Assembly: GCF_964340395.1 (NCBI RefSeq)
Contig: NC_135553.1
Location: 2,143,501 to 2,207,500, forward strand
Length of the DNA stretch: 64,000 bases
Direction of reading: 5' to 3'
From: Glandiceps talaboti
Taxonomy: Eukaryota > Hemichordata > Enteropneusta > Spengelidae
Below are positions 57,801-60,413 of the stretch, piece after piece (position 1 is the stretch's first letter; every line of letters begins with the position of its first letter). The position numbers and the translations under genes were made by a program. The notes beneath the pieces were generated by a model. That model did not search any database. It was given only the letters and a program-made list of their open reading frames with translations, and was not told the DNA's origin.

Positions 57801-58234
57801 TAGATAGACTAATTGATAGCTCTCACCTATACTCTGTGGTAGGTGACAGCTATCATAGTTACCGATCAGGAATGTAGACAGACTAATAATCAGCCATATC
57901 TTGATTACACATACCAAATTACAGACTTAAACCGTCTGGGAACACTGTTTGTTGAACAGGCTATCTCTGGAACTTCAAAATCCACTGATGATACAGCTAT
58001 AGTTTCTGTCTTTTAACCGTAAAGATAGGCTAGGCATACATTACAATAATGGTTGTTTCAGTTACTATGGTTTCCTCATCTTCATTAACTTTATTCTGTC
58101 TTTTTTCAGAACATGCTCCAGTATTGCTACAGAAAGCCTTTATTGTTGGAGTGAATACAAAGATTGATACTGCCCCCATAATTGCCGAGACATTACAGCT
58201 TTTAAATATGGAGTCTGCAACGGCCTCAACGTGA
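8666..58234 (+). CDS. INTS1: Integrator complex subunit 1 (INTS1), complete, 47 coding exons
   Basis: Scaffold subunit of the nuclear Integrator complex, which binds RNA polymerase II, cleaves snRNA 3' ends and terminates paused transcription. Joining the 47 exons listed below gives 6636 nt (2211 codons plus stop), all introns GT-AG and all phases consistent; human INTS1 is about 2190 residues. Diagnostic stretches: [14 protein letters not shown] near the N-terminus, [13 protein letters not shown], the DUF3677/RPB2-binding region (about residues 385-475), [58 protein letters not shown] and [14 protein letters not shown] near the C-terminus. Most of the protein should fold as helical HEAT-like repeats. 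The start ATG (A at -3, G at +4) is the first in-frame one and gives the expected short N-terminus. Introns run from 134 bp (after exon 34) to 6251 bp (intron 16, which holds a TRIM gene on the other strand). At least eight introns carry tandem arrays that repeat their own splice site. Confidence 0.97.
9941..10058. repeat. Two-copy tandem repeat, 58-bp period
   Basis: Two adjacent copies beginning ACTCGTAGATTC and running through GAGATTGAACTTAGCAAT, differing at a few positions. Confidence 0.85.
10229..10610. mobile_element. Dispersed fold-back repeat, copy 1
   Basis: Shares a long series of blocks in the same order with 17672-18155 (for example TCTGTGGTC, GCAAATAC, TTCACACAGCAT, TATTGC, GCAATCACTG or close variants). 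The left part (about 10232-10270) is roughly the reverse complement of about 10345-10385, so the element can fold back. No ORF. MITE-like or other non-autonomous element; class not assigned. Confidence 0.5.
11023..11283 (+). CDS. INTS1: INTS1 exon 2
   Basis: Residues 22-108; begins [15 protein letters not shown], the first clearly conserved INTS1 block, then a Ser/Pro-rich basic stretch. The acceptor is TAGCAG, so starting at 11020 instead adds one Ala. Ends phase 1 at GAT G|GTAAG; its last ~22 bp are repeated in the intron. Confidence 0.93.
11262..11530 (+). repeat. Tandem array including the exon 2 donor edge, six copies
   Basis: Blocks of the type TAGACAGCATTGCAGTTGAT recur at about 11262, 11315, 11368, 11410, 11465 and 11509 (spacing 42-55 bp). 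Copy 1 is the end of exon 2. Copies 1 and 4 keep GATGGTAAGAATTGAGA, a usable donor; reading past the first donor meets TGA four codons on, so only copy 1 fits. Confidence 0.85.
11924..12123 (+). CDS. INTS1: INTS1 exon 3
   Basis: Residues 109-175, phase 1 in and 0 out. Contains [18 protein letters not shown], matching the human block [18 protein letters not shown]. The following 473-bp intron shows nothing recognisable. Confidence 0.95.
12597..12734 (+). CDS. INTS1: INTS1 exon 4
   Basis: Residues 176-221, phase 0 on both sides, CAG|GGT...AGG|GTAAGA. Contains [20 protein letters not shown] and [10 protein letters not shown], conserved with vertebrates. Confidence 0.95.
12944..13445. repeat. 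(TAGAA)n satellite, about 500 bp
   Basis: Imperfect pentanucleotide repeat with ATAGAATATAGAATAGAAT-type interruptions and a few point variants. The long minus-strand frame of Tyr/Ser/Ile/Leu/Phe across it is only a by-product of the repeat. Confidence 0.97.
14511..14630. repeat. Three-copy tandem repeat, 41-bp period
   Basis: CTTGTCACAAAGTACTGTG starts at 14511, 14552 and 14593; copies are nearly identical. Confidence 0.95.
15522..15605. repeat. Three-copy tandem repeat, ~27-bp period
   Basis: Three copies of a unit of the form AGGCACTGTAATGTT followed by CCATAATA, partly diverged. Confidence 0.85.
16115..16300. repeat. Four-copy tandem repeat, 46-bp period
   Basis: TTTGTAGTCTTGCAACTAGT starts at 16115, 16161, 16207 and 16253, with small differences (ATTGTG or ATCGTG). 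Confidence 0.95.
16730..16904 (+). CDS. INTS1: INTS1 exon 5
   Basis: Residues 222-279; opens [16 protein letters not shown], one of the most conserved INTS1 blocks (human VYIEDSLGERIWVDSP). Phase 0 in, 1 out at CCA G|GTGAG. The next intron (550 bp) ends with a two-copy ACCATAGACCC repeat. Confidence 0.96.
17330..17400. repeat. Two copies of the CATAGACCC fold-back motif
   Basis: GCTGAAACCATAGACCC then GGTGGAGTGTCTATGCT, twice in tandem. Each copy pairs ATAGACCC with its partner GTCTAT. Related hairpins occur near 48312 and 49957. Confidence 0.75.
17455..17581 (+). CDS. INTS1: INTS1 exon 6
   Basis: Residues 280-321, phase 1 in, 2 out. Acidic, low-complexity linker (Asp/Glu/Ser-rich) at the place where the human protein also has a poorly conserved acidic linker. 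Supported mainly by frame and splice sites. Confidence 0.85.
17672..18155. mobile_element. Dispersed fold-back repeat, copy 2
   Basis: Same block order and orientation as 10229-10610. It contains an extra internal expansion (about 17822-17935) where a ~41-bp block of the form GAGTACCCACACTGGCATTC is present three times. No ORF; non-autonomous element of unassigned class. Confidence 0.5.
18833..19435. repeat. Minisatellite with poly-G spacers, 11 copies
   Basis: Eleven units of 51-70 bp, each ending in TTTCCATACTGAGTACTATC or close variant followed by a G run of variable length, the longest over 20 G. The first five units carry CTATTACAAAATTTGCACAG, the last six TATTGTGAAATTTGCATA. Potential multi-quadruplex array on the plus strand; open frames across it on both strands are by-products. 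Confidence 0.97.
19575..19761 (+). CDS. INTS1: INTS1 exon 7
   Basis: Residues 322-384, phase 2 in, 0 out. Contains [19 protein letters not shown] and LEMWLQNPK, both near-identical to vertebrate INTS1. The following 509-bp intron starts with a short GATAA repeat (19773-19808). Confidence 0.96.
20271..20416 (+). CDS. INTS1: INTS1 exon 8
   Basis: Residues 385-432; opens [19 protein letters not shown], the beginning of the DUF3677 (RPB2-binding) region. Phase 0 in, 2 out at ATA CG|GTGAGT. Its donor edge is repeated downstream. Confidence 0.96.
20404..20765 (+). repeat. Tandem array including the exon 8 donor, six copies, 58-bp period
   Basis: GTATACGGTGAGTTTATAA starts at 20410, with further copies at 20468, 20526, 20584, 20642 and a diverged one near 20709. 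Each repeats the exon edge and a GTGAGT donor. Reading through the first donor gives TGA at once, so only copy 1 is productive. Confidence 0.95.
20766..21593 (+). other. INTS1: Remainder of INTS1 intron 8
   Basis: No gene seen. A+T-rich DNA with a degenerate ~35-bp repeat (21160-21312; units of CCCAGAGTTCCATTT and ATGTCA). Confidence 0.65.
21594..21735 (+). CDS. INTS1: INTS1 exon 9
   Basis: Residues 433-480; completes CIRELL across the junction and contains [13 protein letters not shown] (human FNELSSARNPNNM). Phase 2 in, 0 out. Confidence 0.96.
21736..23863 (+). other. INTS1: INTS1 intron 9 (about 2.1 kb)
   Basis: No gene or long repeat recognised; a two-copy ~50-bp duplication lies near 23090-23180 (TTCATGGT and TGATAAAGACA blocks). 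Confidence 0.65.
23864..24046 (+). CDS. INTS1: INTS1 exon 10
   Basis: Residues 481-541, phase 0 on both sides. Opens [20 protein letters not shown], conserved (human FLAMVFQDLLTNKDDYLRAS). Confidence 0.96.
24540..24735 (+). repeat. Duplicated acceptor edge of exon 11, 81-bp period
   Basis: TCTGTAGGACAGATTGTTTA occurs with its acceptor AG at 24608-24609 and again at 24689-24690; an older partial copy precedes them. The upstream copy runs into TAA after 15 codons, so only the downstream copy is a workable exon start. Confidence 0.93.
24691..24799 (+). CDS. INTS1: INTS1 exon 11
   Basis: Residues 542-577, phase 0 in, 1 out. Less conserved segment ([19 protein letters not shown]) aligned with a human helical stretch of equal length. 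The next intron (584 bp) has a short GACA repeat at 25027-25047. Confidence 0.9.
25384..25504 (+). CDS. INTS1: INTS1 exon 12
   Basis: Residues 578-617; contains [16 protein letters not shown] (human IQRDAVWWLHTVVPSI). Phase 1 in, 2 out. The next intron (385 bp) shows nothing notable. Confidence 0.95.
25890..25967 (+). CDS. INTS1: INTS1 exon 13
   Basis: Residues 618-643: [20 protein letters not shown] then PEADR. Phase 2 on both sides. The next intron (407 bp) opens with a CA-rich microsatellite. Confidence 0.95.
26004..26140. repeat. CA-rich compound microsatellite
   Basis: ACACAC interspersed with GACA and TACA units. Cys/Val-rich minus-strand frames here are repeat by-products. Confidence 0.97.
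26375..26532 (+). CDS. INTS1: INTS1 exon 14
   Basis: Residues 644-696; contains [20 protein letters not shown] and ADKLVRRAA, near-identical to human. Phase 2 in, 1 out. The next intron (459 bp) shows nothing notable. Confidence 0.96.
26992..27088 (+). CDS. INTS1: INTS1 exon 15
   Basis: Residues 697-728; contains [18 protein letters not shown]. Phase 1 in, 2 out. The next intron is 339 bp and unremarkable. Confidence 0.95.
27428..27519 (+). CDS. INTS1: INTS1 exon 16
   Basis: Residues 729-759: [17 protein letters not shown] followed by a hydrophobic helix and NPVNI. Phase 2 in, 1 out. It precedes the longest intron (6251 bp), which contains the antisense TRIM gene. Confidence 0.95.
27520..28880 (+). 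other. INTS1: INTS1 intron 16, left part
   Basis: A+T-rich DNA without a gene I can support. An open stretch at 28677-28892 (no ATG; ends at the left arm of the hairpin) resembles nothing I know. Confidence 0.55.
28881..29007. other. Large hairpin: 52-bp arms, 23-bp loop, poly(A) signals in both arms
   Basis: Left arm 28881-28932 and right arm 28956-29007 are reverse complements apart from two positions. The loop is A+T-rich and holds a smaller palindrome, TTAATTTAAATTAA. The left arm carries AATAAATAAA on the plus strand (28888-28897); the right arm mirrors it on the minus strand. For the TRIM gene this is the first AATAAA after its stop, ~375 bp downstream. Probably an inverted duplication or fold-back element. 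Confidence 0.9.
28991..29000 (-). promoter_or_regulatory. Candidate poly(A) signal of the TRIM-NHL gene
   Basis: Overlapping AATAAA hexamers on the minus strand (plus strand TTTATTTATT), the first such signal after the TRIM stop. They sit inside the right arm of the hairpin. Confidence 0.45.
29374..32118 (-). CDS. Intronless TRIM-NHL protein (TRIM2/3-like E3 ubiquitin ligase)
   Basis: A single open frame of 914 codons from ATG at 32118 (A at -3, G at +4) to TGA at 29376-29374. Residues 1-170 form a Ser/Thr/Glu-rich extension. A RING-HC finger follows with C171, C174, C186, H188, C191, C194, C206, C209. B-box 1 uses C242, C245, C254, C257, C262, C265, H269, H278; B-box 2 uses C303, H306, C315, C323, C326, H334, H336. 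A coiled coil covers about 340-450, a filamin-type Ig domain about 510-612, and about six NHL repeats 615-914 (e.g. [20 protein letters not shown]). This order is that of TRIM2, TRIM3 and TRIM71, cytoplasmic E3 ligases or RNA regulators. The usual N-terminus before the RING is much shorter, so the extension is unusual. Lack of introns inside an intron of INTS1 on the opposite strand suggests an old retrocopy or a lineage-specific intronless TRIM. A 5' non-coding exon is possible (TTTTAG just upstream of the ATG). Paralogue not determined. Confidence 0.95.
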   Translation of the reverse strand: MASSEEFQSLVSITDDIELNTLTSEEVSVHKTEETSMTLVTTENIHVNDAVLQPLSIQQQSLNLSVIEDSESPVQSMLLETSDTAQQHGTMLTHKENLDSSLQTGTDTSDTITFDNKTLSSVKAVKEKTCTNRLLPFSAPLSSLAENRVADHDSSTENTASVHAQHTTILCVSCREFDDKAKVLPCKHSFCERCLNQMVDKNLLTCHCCSNKFEVPESGMKDLPLDLPFKQVKEYIKDENKCKNCLKEIATERCIDCALNLCLGCKIIHSSERDRSDHKVLSRDNFRKVTIKDQTFGQVVNFCEKHPNKRVEWYCETSKQLICGKCAISGKSTHDHVDIYKKAEVEKSNLQQSIKKLKEKEETTIRTKEYLEDISHHLFEHFAEGQKIINDHAQMTLDAIKEKLREDKDQLQTNLKQIYLSKKSELDKELEQFEKTERHVQHKRECLENVIKFGNKTQLISTSIQGNDDFQSVLSLKSQRIDNSDHIPKVSVKNVTLEEFASVSSVPLAQEIFEVKVPTNIMVKEEVYIQIMLNEQHEKCELVKAVHVEMKRPNRSASEMLPVEETPQIESGSGEIGRIKFMGSKKGKHELSVKLHDVHIKGSPVSIDVYESWKSERKFGRVGEKIGEFSGACNVTVNSQGNIIVPEAINHRVQILDRNGKCLKLIQFPGETETFLRKWCPTNVTVSKDGNHFITDGSVWGMNTWRICGNNQIVMCDKDGNLIRCFGKFTLRRPCQVCLDAEQMYLYVLGGFGDNHIYKFTVEDLAYVTKFGGKGHLPGQIDAANFFAINTKGLLVVSDMHNHCIQVLDTDGKFCYQVGSPGTQDSKLTSPHGLVLDQEDNIYVCDAGNRKIKKFTSFGKLVYVIDFLSTYTPFTSFARRLTGYPRAMALTNDVPFKMVVLDCENNCVSIFSMV
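32689..32845. repeat. Three-copy tandem repeat
   Basis: AAGGTATGCTGTGATGGGGC and CACCCTCACACATCAGTCAA blocks repeated three times at about 32689, 32751 and 32803; the first copy is diverged. Confidence 0.9.
32944..33160. repeat. Four-copy tandem repeat, ~59-bp period
   Basis: Each unit contains AACACTAATGTGAGAAC and GGATTGAAACCCTGG; the last copy is the most diverged. Confidence 0.93.
33771..33831 (+). CDS. INTS1: INTS1 exon 17
   Basis: Residues 760-779: [19 protein letters not shown] (human AAWEEYPTLKMLMEMVM). Phase 1 in, 2 out; a short exon just after the TRIM-bearing intron. The next intron (522 bp) shows nothing notable. Confidence 0.93.
34354..34429 (+). CDS. INTS1: INTS1 exon 18
   Basis: Residues 780-805: [20 protein letters not shown] then RSRELQ. 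Phase 2 in, 0 out. The next intron is 341 bp and unremarkable. Confidence 0.93.
34771..34895 (+). CDS. INTS1: INTS1 exon 19
   Basis: Residues 806-846; [14 protein letters not shown] and [15 protein letters not shown], closely matching human. Phase 0 in, 2 out. The next intron (529 bp) shows nothing notable. Confidence 0.96.
35425..35554 (+). CDS. INTS1: INTS1 exon 20
   Basis: Residues 847-890; [20 protein letters not shown]. Phase 2 in, 0 out. The next intron carries the CATA/CA microsatellite. Confidence 0.96.
35622..35815. repeat. (CATA)n/(CA)n microsatellite
   Basis: CATA tetranucleotides flanking a long CA core. Open frames in several phases on both strands are by-products of the repeat. 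Confidence 0.98.
36021..36200 (+). CDS. INTS1: INTS1 exon 21
   Basis: Residues 891-950; contains [20 protein letters not shown] and [13 protein letters not shown]. The acceptor is TAGCAG: starting at 36024 instead would drop one Gln. Phase 0 on both sides. The next intron (722 bp) shows nothing notable. Confidence 0.95.
36923..37072 (+). CDS. INTS1: INTS1 exon 22 (shortest form)
   Basis: Residues 951-1000; contains [17 protein letters not shown] (human EVLDYFLRRLGSSQVAS). Ends at AAG|GTAAGA in phase 0. Four further identical donors at 48-nt steps downstream would extend the exon in frame by up to 192 nt (64 residues). One unit matches the length of human INTS1, so the first donor is taken as the default. 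Confidence 0.9.
37029..37312 (+). repeat. Six-copy array including the exon 22 donor, 48-bp period
   Basis: The unit codes [16 protein letters not shown]. Donors GTAAGA occur at 37073, 37121, 37169, 37217 and 37265; the sixth copy ends at 37312 in AAG|GATTTT, without a donor. Copies look identical by eye and the frame stays open until TAA at 37352. Confidence 0.97.
37579..37836 (+). CDS. INTS1: INTS1 exon 23
   Basis: Residues 1001-1086; GLSMLL, then a strongly acidic tract (Asp/Glu-rich, codons 37663-37728), then [15 protein letters not shown]. Phase 0 both sides, donor GTACTG. The next intron (524 bp) shows nothing notable. Confidence 0.95.
38361..38465 (+). CDS. INTS1: INTS1 exon 24
   Basis: Residues 1087-1121; [20 protein letters not shown] (human HMETDPQTISAYLIYLSQHT). 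Phase 0 both sides. The next intron (546 bp) shows nothing notable. Confidence 0.96.
39012..39173 (+). CDS. INTS1: INTS1 exon 25
   Basis: Residues 1122-1175; [20 protein letters not shown] through ESYSW, aligned with human DVARLVVERSTIMSHLFSK...VYSW. Phase 0 both sides. Confidence 0.95.
39375..39478 (+). repeat. Duplicated acceptor edge of exon 26, 59-bp period
   Basis: ATCTATTTACCCAGTCTGAC occurs twice, acceptor AG at 39391-39392 and 39450-39451, each followed by ACACAAGACCAAGTATTTAT. Use of the first would shift frame (59 is not a multiple of 3), so the second is the exon start. Confidence 0.95.
39452..39563 (+). CDS. INTS1: INTS1 exon 26
   Basis: Residues 1176-1212; [20 protein letters not shown] (human QDQVFLRWSSGETATMHILV). 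Phase 0 in, 1 out at ACA G|GTAAT. Confidence 0.95.
39688..39905. repeat. GT/GTAT compound microsatellite
   Basis: GTGT, GTAT and GTCT units in runs, with a short GA-rich break near 39860. A GGT/GGCAGC-rich stretch (about 39957-40020) follows. It lies in intron 26 (502 bp). Confidence 0.97.
40066..40224 (+). CDS. INTS1: INTS1 exon 27
   Basis: Residues 1213-1265; [20 protein letters not shown] is identical to human as I recall it. Phase 1 on both sides. The next intron (325 bp) shows nothing notable. Confidence 0.97.
40550..40622 (+). CDS. INTS1: INTS1 exon 28
   Basis: Residues 1266-1289; [20 protein letters not shown] (human [20 protein letters not shown]). Phase 1 in, 2 out. The next intron contains an ATT repeat (40741-40769) and ends in the seven-copy acceptor array. 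Confidence 0.96.
40987..41620 (+). repeat. Seven-copy array including the exon 29 acceptor, 90-bp period
   Basis: Each copy contains TTTTATGACATAG|TAAACTACTACAGC, i.e. intron end plus exon start. Potential exon starts are 41024, 41114, 41204, 41294, 41384, 41474 and 41564. An in-frame TGA sits just before each later acceptor, so only the last copy opens a complete exon. Copies 4 and 7 share GTACAAAT where the others have GTTCACAT. Confidence 0.98.
41564..41733 (+). CDS. INTS1: INTS1 exon 29
   Basis: Residues 1290-1346; [12 protein letters not shown], then [19 protein letters not shown] (human KNYMAHLVEVQHERGASGG). Phase 2 in, 1 out. The start is set by the last of seven repeated acceptors. 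The next intron (375 bp) shows nothing notable. Confidence 0.95.
42109..42236 (+). CDS. INTS1: INTS1 exon 30
   Basis: Residues 1347-1389; charged Lys/Asp/Glu-rich linker, poorly conserved. Phase 1 in, 0 out. Supported by frame and splice sites. Confidence 0.87.
42519..42587 (+). CDS. INTS1: INTS1 exon 31
   Basis: Residues 1390-1412; [20 protein letters not shown]. Phase 0 both sides, donor GTAAAT. Modest conservation. The next intron (511 bp) has an ATCAT-rich stretch at 42838-42895. Confidence 0.85.
43099..43278 (+). CDS. INTS1: INTS1 exon 32
   Basis: Residues 1413-1472; ends [17 protein letters not shown] (human RSHFLACPLLRQLCQYQ). Phase 0 both sides. The next intron (393 bp) shows nothing notable. 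Confidence 0.93.
43672..43816 (+). CDS. INTS1: INTS1 exon 33
   Basis: Residues 1473-1520; helical, Lys/Ser-rich, weakly conserved. Phase 0 in, 1 out at GAT G|GTAAG. The frame continues open into the intron to 44043, which does not look like coding sequence. The next intron (593 bp) has a short AAT run (44054-44075). Confidence 0.88.
44410..44529 (+). CDS. INTS1: INTS1 exon 34
   Basis: Residues 1521-1560; [20 protein letters not shown]. Phase 1 both sides; followed by the shortest intron (134 bp). Confidence 0.9.
44664..44832 (+). CDS. INTS1: INTS1 exon 35
   Basis: Residues 1561-1616; [20 protein letters not shown] then [14 protein letters not shown] (human has SSLLLQEEEPL here). Phase 1 in, 2 out. 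Confidence 0.92.
44990..45195 (+). repeat. Degenerate array including the exon 36 acceptor, 78-bp period
   Basis: GCATTGATTGGTCAGAA-type sequence occurs near 44998, 45075 and, as the exon's own GATTGATTGGTCAGAACT, near 45152. Acceptors TGACTGACAG (AG 45038-45039) and TTGATTGACAG (AG 45116-45117) are 78 nt apart and in the same frame, with no stop between them. Confidence 0.8.
45118..45372 (+). CDS. INTS1: INTS1 exon 36
   Basis: Residues 1617-1701; [20 protein letters not shown] and [18 protein letters not shown], closely matching human. Phase 2 on both sides. An alternative start at 45040 would add 26 residues in frame; the 45118 start fits the conserved length. Confidence 0.94.
45677..45764 (+). 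CDS. INTS1: INTS1 exon 37
   Basis: Residues 1702-1731; [19 protein letters not shown] (human [19 protein letters not shown]). Phase 2 in, 0 out. The next intron (386 bp) shows no supportable feature. Confidence 0.97.
46151..46362 (+). CDS. INTS1: INTS1 exon 38
   Basis: Residues 1732-1801; LSDLILAEL and [15 protein letters not shown] (human SLIQARLPLLLSCC). Phase 0 in, 2 out. Confidence 0.95.
46385..46565. repeat. Tandem repeat, ~71-bp period, 2.5 copies
   Basis: Units of GTTACCATAAATTATGACAT and TTGATTGGTT followed by AATGATGTC. It lies in intron 38 (751 bp), which is otherwise unremarkable. Confidence 0.93.
47114..47243 (+). CDS. INTS1: INTS1 exon 39
   Basis: Residues 1802-1845; [20 protein letters not shown] (human LLLQLYLQRPELRVPVPE). 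Phase 2 in, 0 out. Confidence 0.93.
47452..47585 (+). CDS. INTS1: INTS1 exon 40
   Basis: Residues 1846-1889; [20 protein letters not shown] and [14 protein letters not shown]. Phase 0 in, 2 out. Confidence 0.95.
47597..47995. repeat. Two duplicated blocks in intron 40
   Basis: A ~51-bp block around ACTGGAAAGACAGTGTCATG is duplicated at 47600-47690, and a ~69-bp block beginning TTTCTGGAAAGACATTGACA at 47860-47995. The rest of the 855-bp intron contains the CATAGACCC hairpins. Confidence 0.9.
48312..48382. repeat. CATAGAC hairpin motif, tandem
   Basis: ACCATAGAC followed by CCACCAACAT, then GGAGGGTCTATGTTGGTGG twice over; the halves are mutually complementary. Same family as 17330-17400 and 49957-49987. 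Confidence 0.75.
48441..48630 (+). CDS. INTS1: INTS1 exon 41
   Basis: Residues 1890-1953; [15 protein letters not shown] and [15 protein letters not shown] (human ALLHGRTHLNFQEFR and HVLGLLELLQPHVFR). Phase 2 in, 0 out. Confidence 0.96.
48832..48956 (+). CDS. INTS1: INTS1 exon 42
   Basis: Residues 1954-1994; helical segment ending [13 protein letters not shown] (human AISFLQKHADPLH). Phase 0 in, 2 out. The next intron (590 bp) shows nothing notable. Confidence 0.93.
49547..49800 (+). CDS. INTS1: INTS1 exon 43
   Basis: Residues 1995-2079; [20 protein letters not shown], a Ser/Asn-rich linker, then [20 protein letters not shown]. Phase 2 in, 1 out. Confidence 0.94.
49957..49987. repeat. Perfect 11-bp hairpin CATAGACCCTC/GAGGGTCTATG
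   Basis: CATAGACCCTC, a 9-nt loop, then its exact reverse complement. Cleanest member of the dispersed motif also seen at 17330-17400 and 48312-48382. Confidence 0.9.
50311..50592. repeat. (GATTCT/GATTGT)n hexanucleotide array
   Basis: About 47 imperfect GATTCT-type hexamers. One plus frame reads Ser-Asp repeats, another Ile-Leu, and the minus strand Asn-Gln; it lacks a supported acceptor and donor, so it is treated as intronic. Confidence 0.95.
51115..51185 (+). CDS. INTS1: INTS1 exon 44
   Basis: Residues 2080-2103; [18 protein letters not shown] (human LLEVLSDIDEMSRRRPEIL). Phase 1 in, 0 out. The next intron (553 bp) shows nothing notable. Confidence 0.94.
51739..51830 (+). CDS. INTS1: INTS1 exon 45
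   Basis: Residues 2104-2133; [20 protein letters not shown] then MRHIRQKP. Phase 0 in, 2 out at CCA AG|GTATGT. Its last ~52 bp and donor are the first unit of a ~43-copy array. Confidence 0.94.
51779..54320 (+). repeat. Array of ~43 copies including the exon 45 donor, 59-bp period
   Basis: Unit: CAGTGCTAAGGCTTATACAC, TGGCTATGAGACACATTAGA, CAAAAACCAAGGTATGTAA. Donors GTATGT recur at 51831, 51890, 51949 and so on to 54304; a few are destroyed (CCAATTTATG). Common variants alternate GTGCTAAGG/GTACTAAGG/GTGCTATGA; units near the right end are the most diverged. Reading past the first donor gives TGA within one unit, so only copy 1 is productive. Confidence 0.98.
54634..54743 (+). CDS. INTS1: INTS1 exon 46
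   Basis: Residues 2134-2170; [20 protein letters not shown] then [12 protein letters not shown] (human ALRNLPEYALLCQ). Phase 2 in, 1 out. Confidence 0.96.
57321..57500. repeat. Six-copy tandem repeat, 30-bp period
   Basis: Units ACTAGGCTGTGGGGAGATGA plus TAGTCAAAAT, six in a row. A related single unit (CTAGGCTTGTGGG ... GTCAAAATCC) is at 56876-56912. Confidence 0.97.
57642..57895. repeat. Tandem and inverted repeat block
   Basis: Three ~77-bp units with ATCATAGCACAGATCAGGGA and TGTAGACAGACTAAT. A reverse-complement piece (AGTCTACATCACTGATCTGT) at the left edge pairs with each unit, so the block can fold back. Confidence 0.88.
58110..58234 (+). CDS. INTS1: INTS1 exon 47 (terminal coding exon)
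   Basis: Residues 2171-2211; [14 protein letters not shown] (human HAAVLLHRAFLVGM), [12 protein letters not shown], stop TGA at 58232-58234. Phase 1 in. The end is only a few residues longer than human. Confidence 0.97.
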
Positions 58235-59230
58235 ACCTTGGATTAGGCTACAGTGTATCAATATGGCTATCTTGTGACTGAACTATCCAAGTGACCCTTT
58301 AACGCCAGTGTTTTGGTGTAAATGTGCCATGAAAATGTAAATATGAAATATGCTGTATTAGGTGTCTTTGTGGTTGTGAGGACAAGAGTACTCTTCACCA
58401 ACCTGCTAGAGTCCATCAAGGTAGACAACCAAGGCATCAGCAACTAGCAGGACTGAAAACTGTCAAGATTTCATCATAGTTTCTTATGTAAATCTTTTAG
58501 CCCATTATGAGCAGATGATCACTACAGTTTATAGCAAACATTCAAACAGGTGGAATCAGAACATAATGTTGTCATTCCCATAACAATTATCCTTGATAAT
58601 TTCTTGGTTTCTGACATTGTGCTGGAGTACGGTAATGTTCAATTCAAGGTTTGCACAACTGGACGGCTTCAAAATCATCACCTTGCTTTAGTGTATTTCT
58701 CTTTTGTTCATCACCTAACCTATGAGATGATGTACACAACAGTTGTTGAATATTTAGTTGTCAGAACTGACTATGAATATATTATTATTATTAATAAGAA
58801 GAAATACATTGATTAACAAAATCCAAATACTAAGATGTGAAGATAGAAATGTTTCTATGGTGTATATTTTTAGACCAGTCCTGCATACAAAGTATCTGTC
58901 GCCTGGAAAAATGACATTTGCACAAACAAGCAAACTCTTTCAGTTTGACTTAATGTGTATGTACACCCCATATTTATTCTATGCACACCAATGTATGAAA
59001 CATTTGGGATTCTGCCCAAGTATATGACAGGAAATGTTTTGTAGGAAGAAACAACGCATGTTCAGATTGATTGCTTGATAATAGGTAGTATCAAAGTTTA
59101 GCTTTTCTATGACACAGCCTGGTGCTTTTTCTGTGTCTTTCTCATCAGCTTTGCTTGTTTTCTGACCAGTGAATTAATTTTCAAATTTTCATTCTGAATT
59201 TCAGAAATAAAAATATGAACAGAAACAAGA
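58235..59230 (+). other. INTS1: Presumed INTS1 3' untranslated region
   Basis: About 1 kb without a convincing reading frame between the INTS1 stop and the first AATAAA. The exact end is unknown. Confidence 0.55.
59206..59211 (+). promoter_or_regulatory. INTS1: Candidate INTS1 poly(A) signal
   Basis: AATAAA, the first such hexamer after the stop codon. Confidence 0.55.
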
Positions 59231-60305
59231 TATATTGTTTTACATTATCATTACCATATACAAGTAAAAGTATTCTACAGGAGGTACATACATGTAACAA
59301 GGTATGATACAAGTATATCTCACAAAAAATGTACAGTTTGAAAGTAACTATGCTGATTTAATTTCACTGAATAACATCACTATTTCTTACAATTTACAGA
59401 CATTTATTTTGGCATTTTCAGAGAAGGATATTGATGCTGAATAATTAAATCATTACATGATCAAGGTCCGAAGTAGATGAATCGACATGTTCCTTTCTAC
59501 CTAACTGTTCCAAAGTAACATGGAACCATGCCATGCATGAACAATATATTCTCCATCATTGTTTTTGCTAAGATTTATGAACCCTACTATTCAAACAGGG
59601 GAGGCAAAGCTGATGCTACTCTCCATACTTCATAGCATTATTTTGGTTGGGCACCCAGTAAAAAGTACTGGGTAACTGGGGTCTATTGGTCAGCTTTTAG
59701 AACCCCAGTAAGTGTGGCGGAAGGCTGGGGAACCTTATATCAAAGTAAAATATACAAGATAAATAGTTCAGTAAACATCCATTCACAATTTTATATCTGT
59801 GTTTACTGATTCATTTAGTGCAAACCTTAGAACTAAGTTACATACTTATATTCATTATTTCATTGTAAAGTACAGAATTTGGAAACTAAAATTGACATTA
59901 TCACCTTTAATTGTTATTCTATCCTGTCAAAAAGAACATATTTAAATATTTATTAATATCAATGGAATGGTTTCTATATTATGGGTTTCTCAGTCAGGCA
60001 GTAGTCAGTAAAATGCTGAGTCAGCAGTTTTAGGATACTATCCAATAGAAGAAATCAACTGTTCTGTATCTAGTAGGGATTACTAACATAGACAACATTT
60101 ATTTTGATGTATTCAGACTGTCTTATCATATTGCTTTATTGTAGTTCTACATGGTATAACACGGTGACATGTACAGTCATATGTATTGTAATTATAGGTC
60201 TACACCCAGTATTGATTTTCATCATTTTTATGTCACTGTTTACTGCATACTCCTACACTCATAGGTGTAACTTTAGGTGATTCAATAGAGAGCAGGATGT
60301 ACAGG

Positions 60306-60413
60306 ATGAGTCGGTCATTTTATGTCACAAAGTTGTCCCCAAATACTTCAGTTACACCTGAGTCAGTCATTTTATGTCACAAAGTTGTCCCCACATACTT
60401 CAGTTACACCTGG
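60306..60413. repeat. Two-copy tandem repeat, ~57-bp period
   Basis: GTCATTTTATGTCACAAAGT followed by TGTCCCC and ACTTCAGTTACACCTG, twice. Confidence 0.95.

Larger units (their letters stand above)
54744..58109 (+). other. INTS1: INTS1 intron 46 (about 3.4 kb)
   Basis: No gene recognised. Has a short duplication of TACTACTGTGGTTTCTGAGG (55547-55640) and, near its right end, the 30-bp and fold-back arrays listed separately. Confidence 0.7.
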
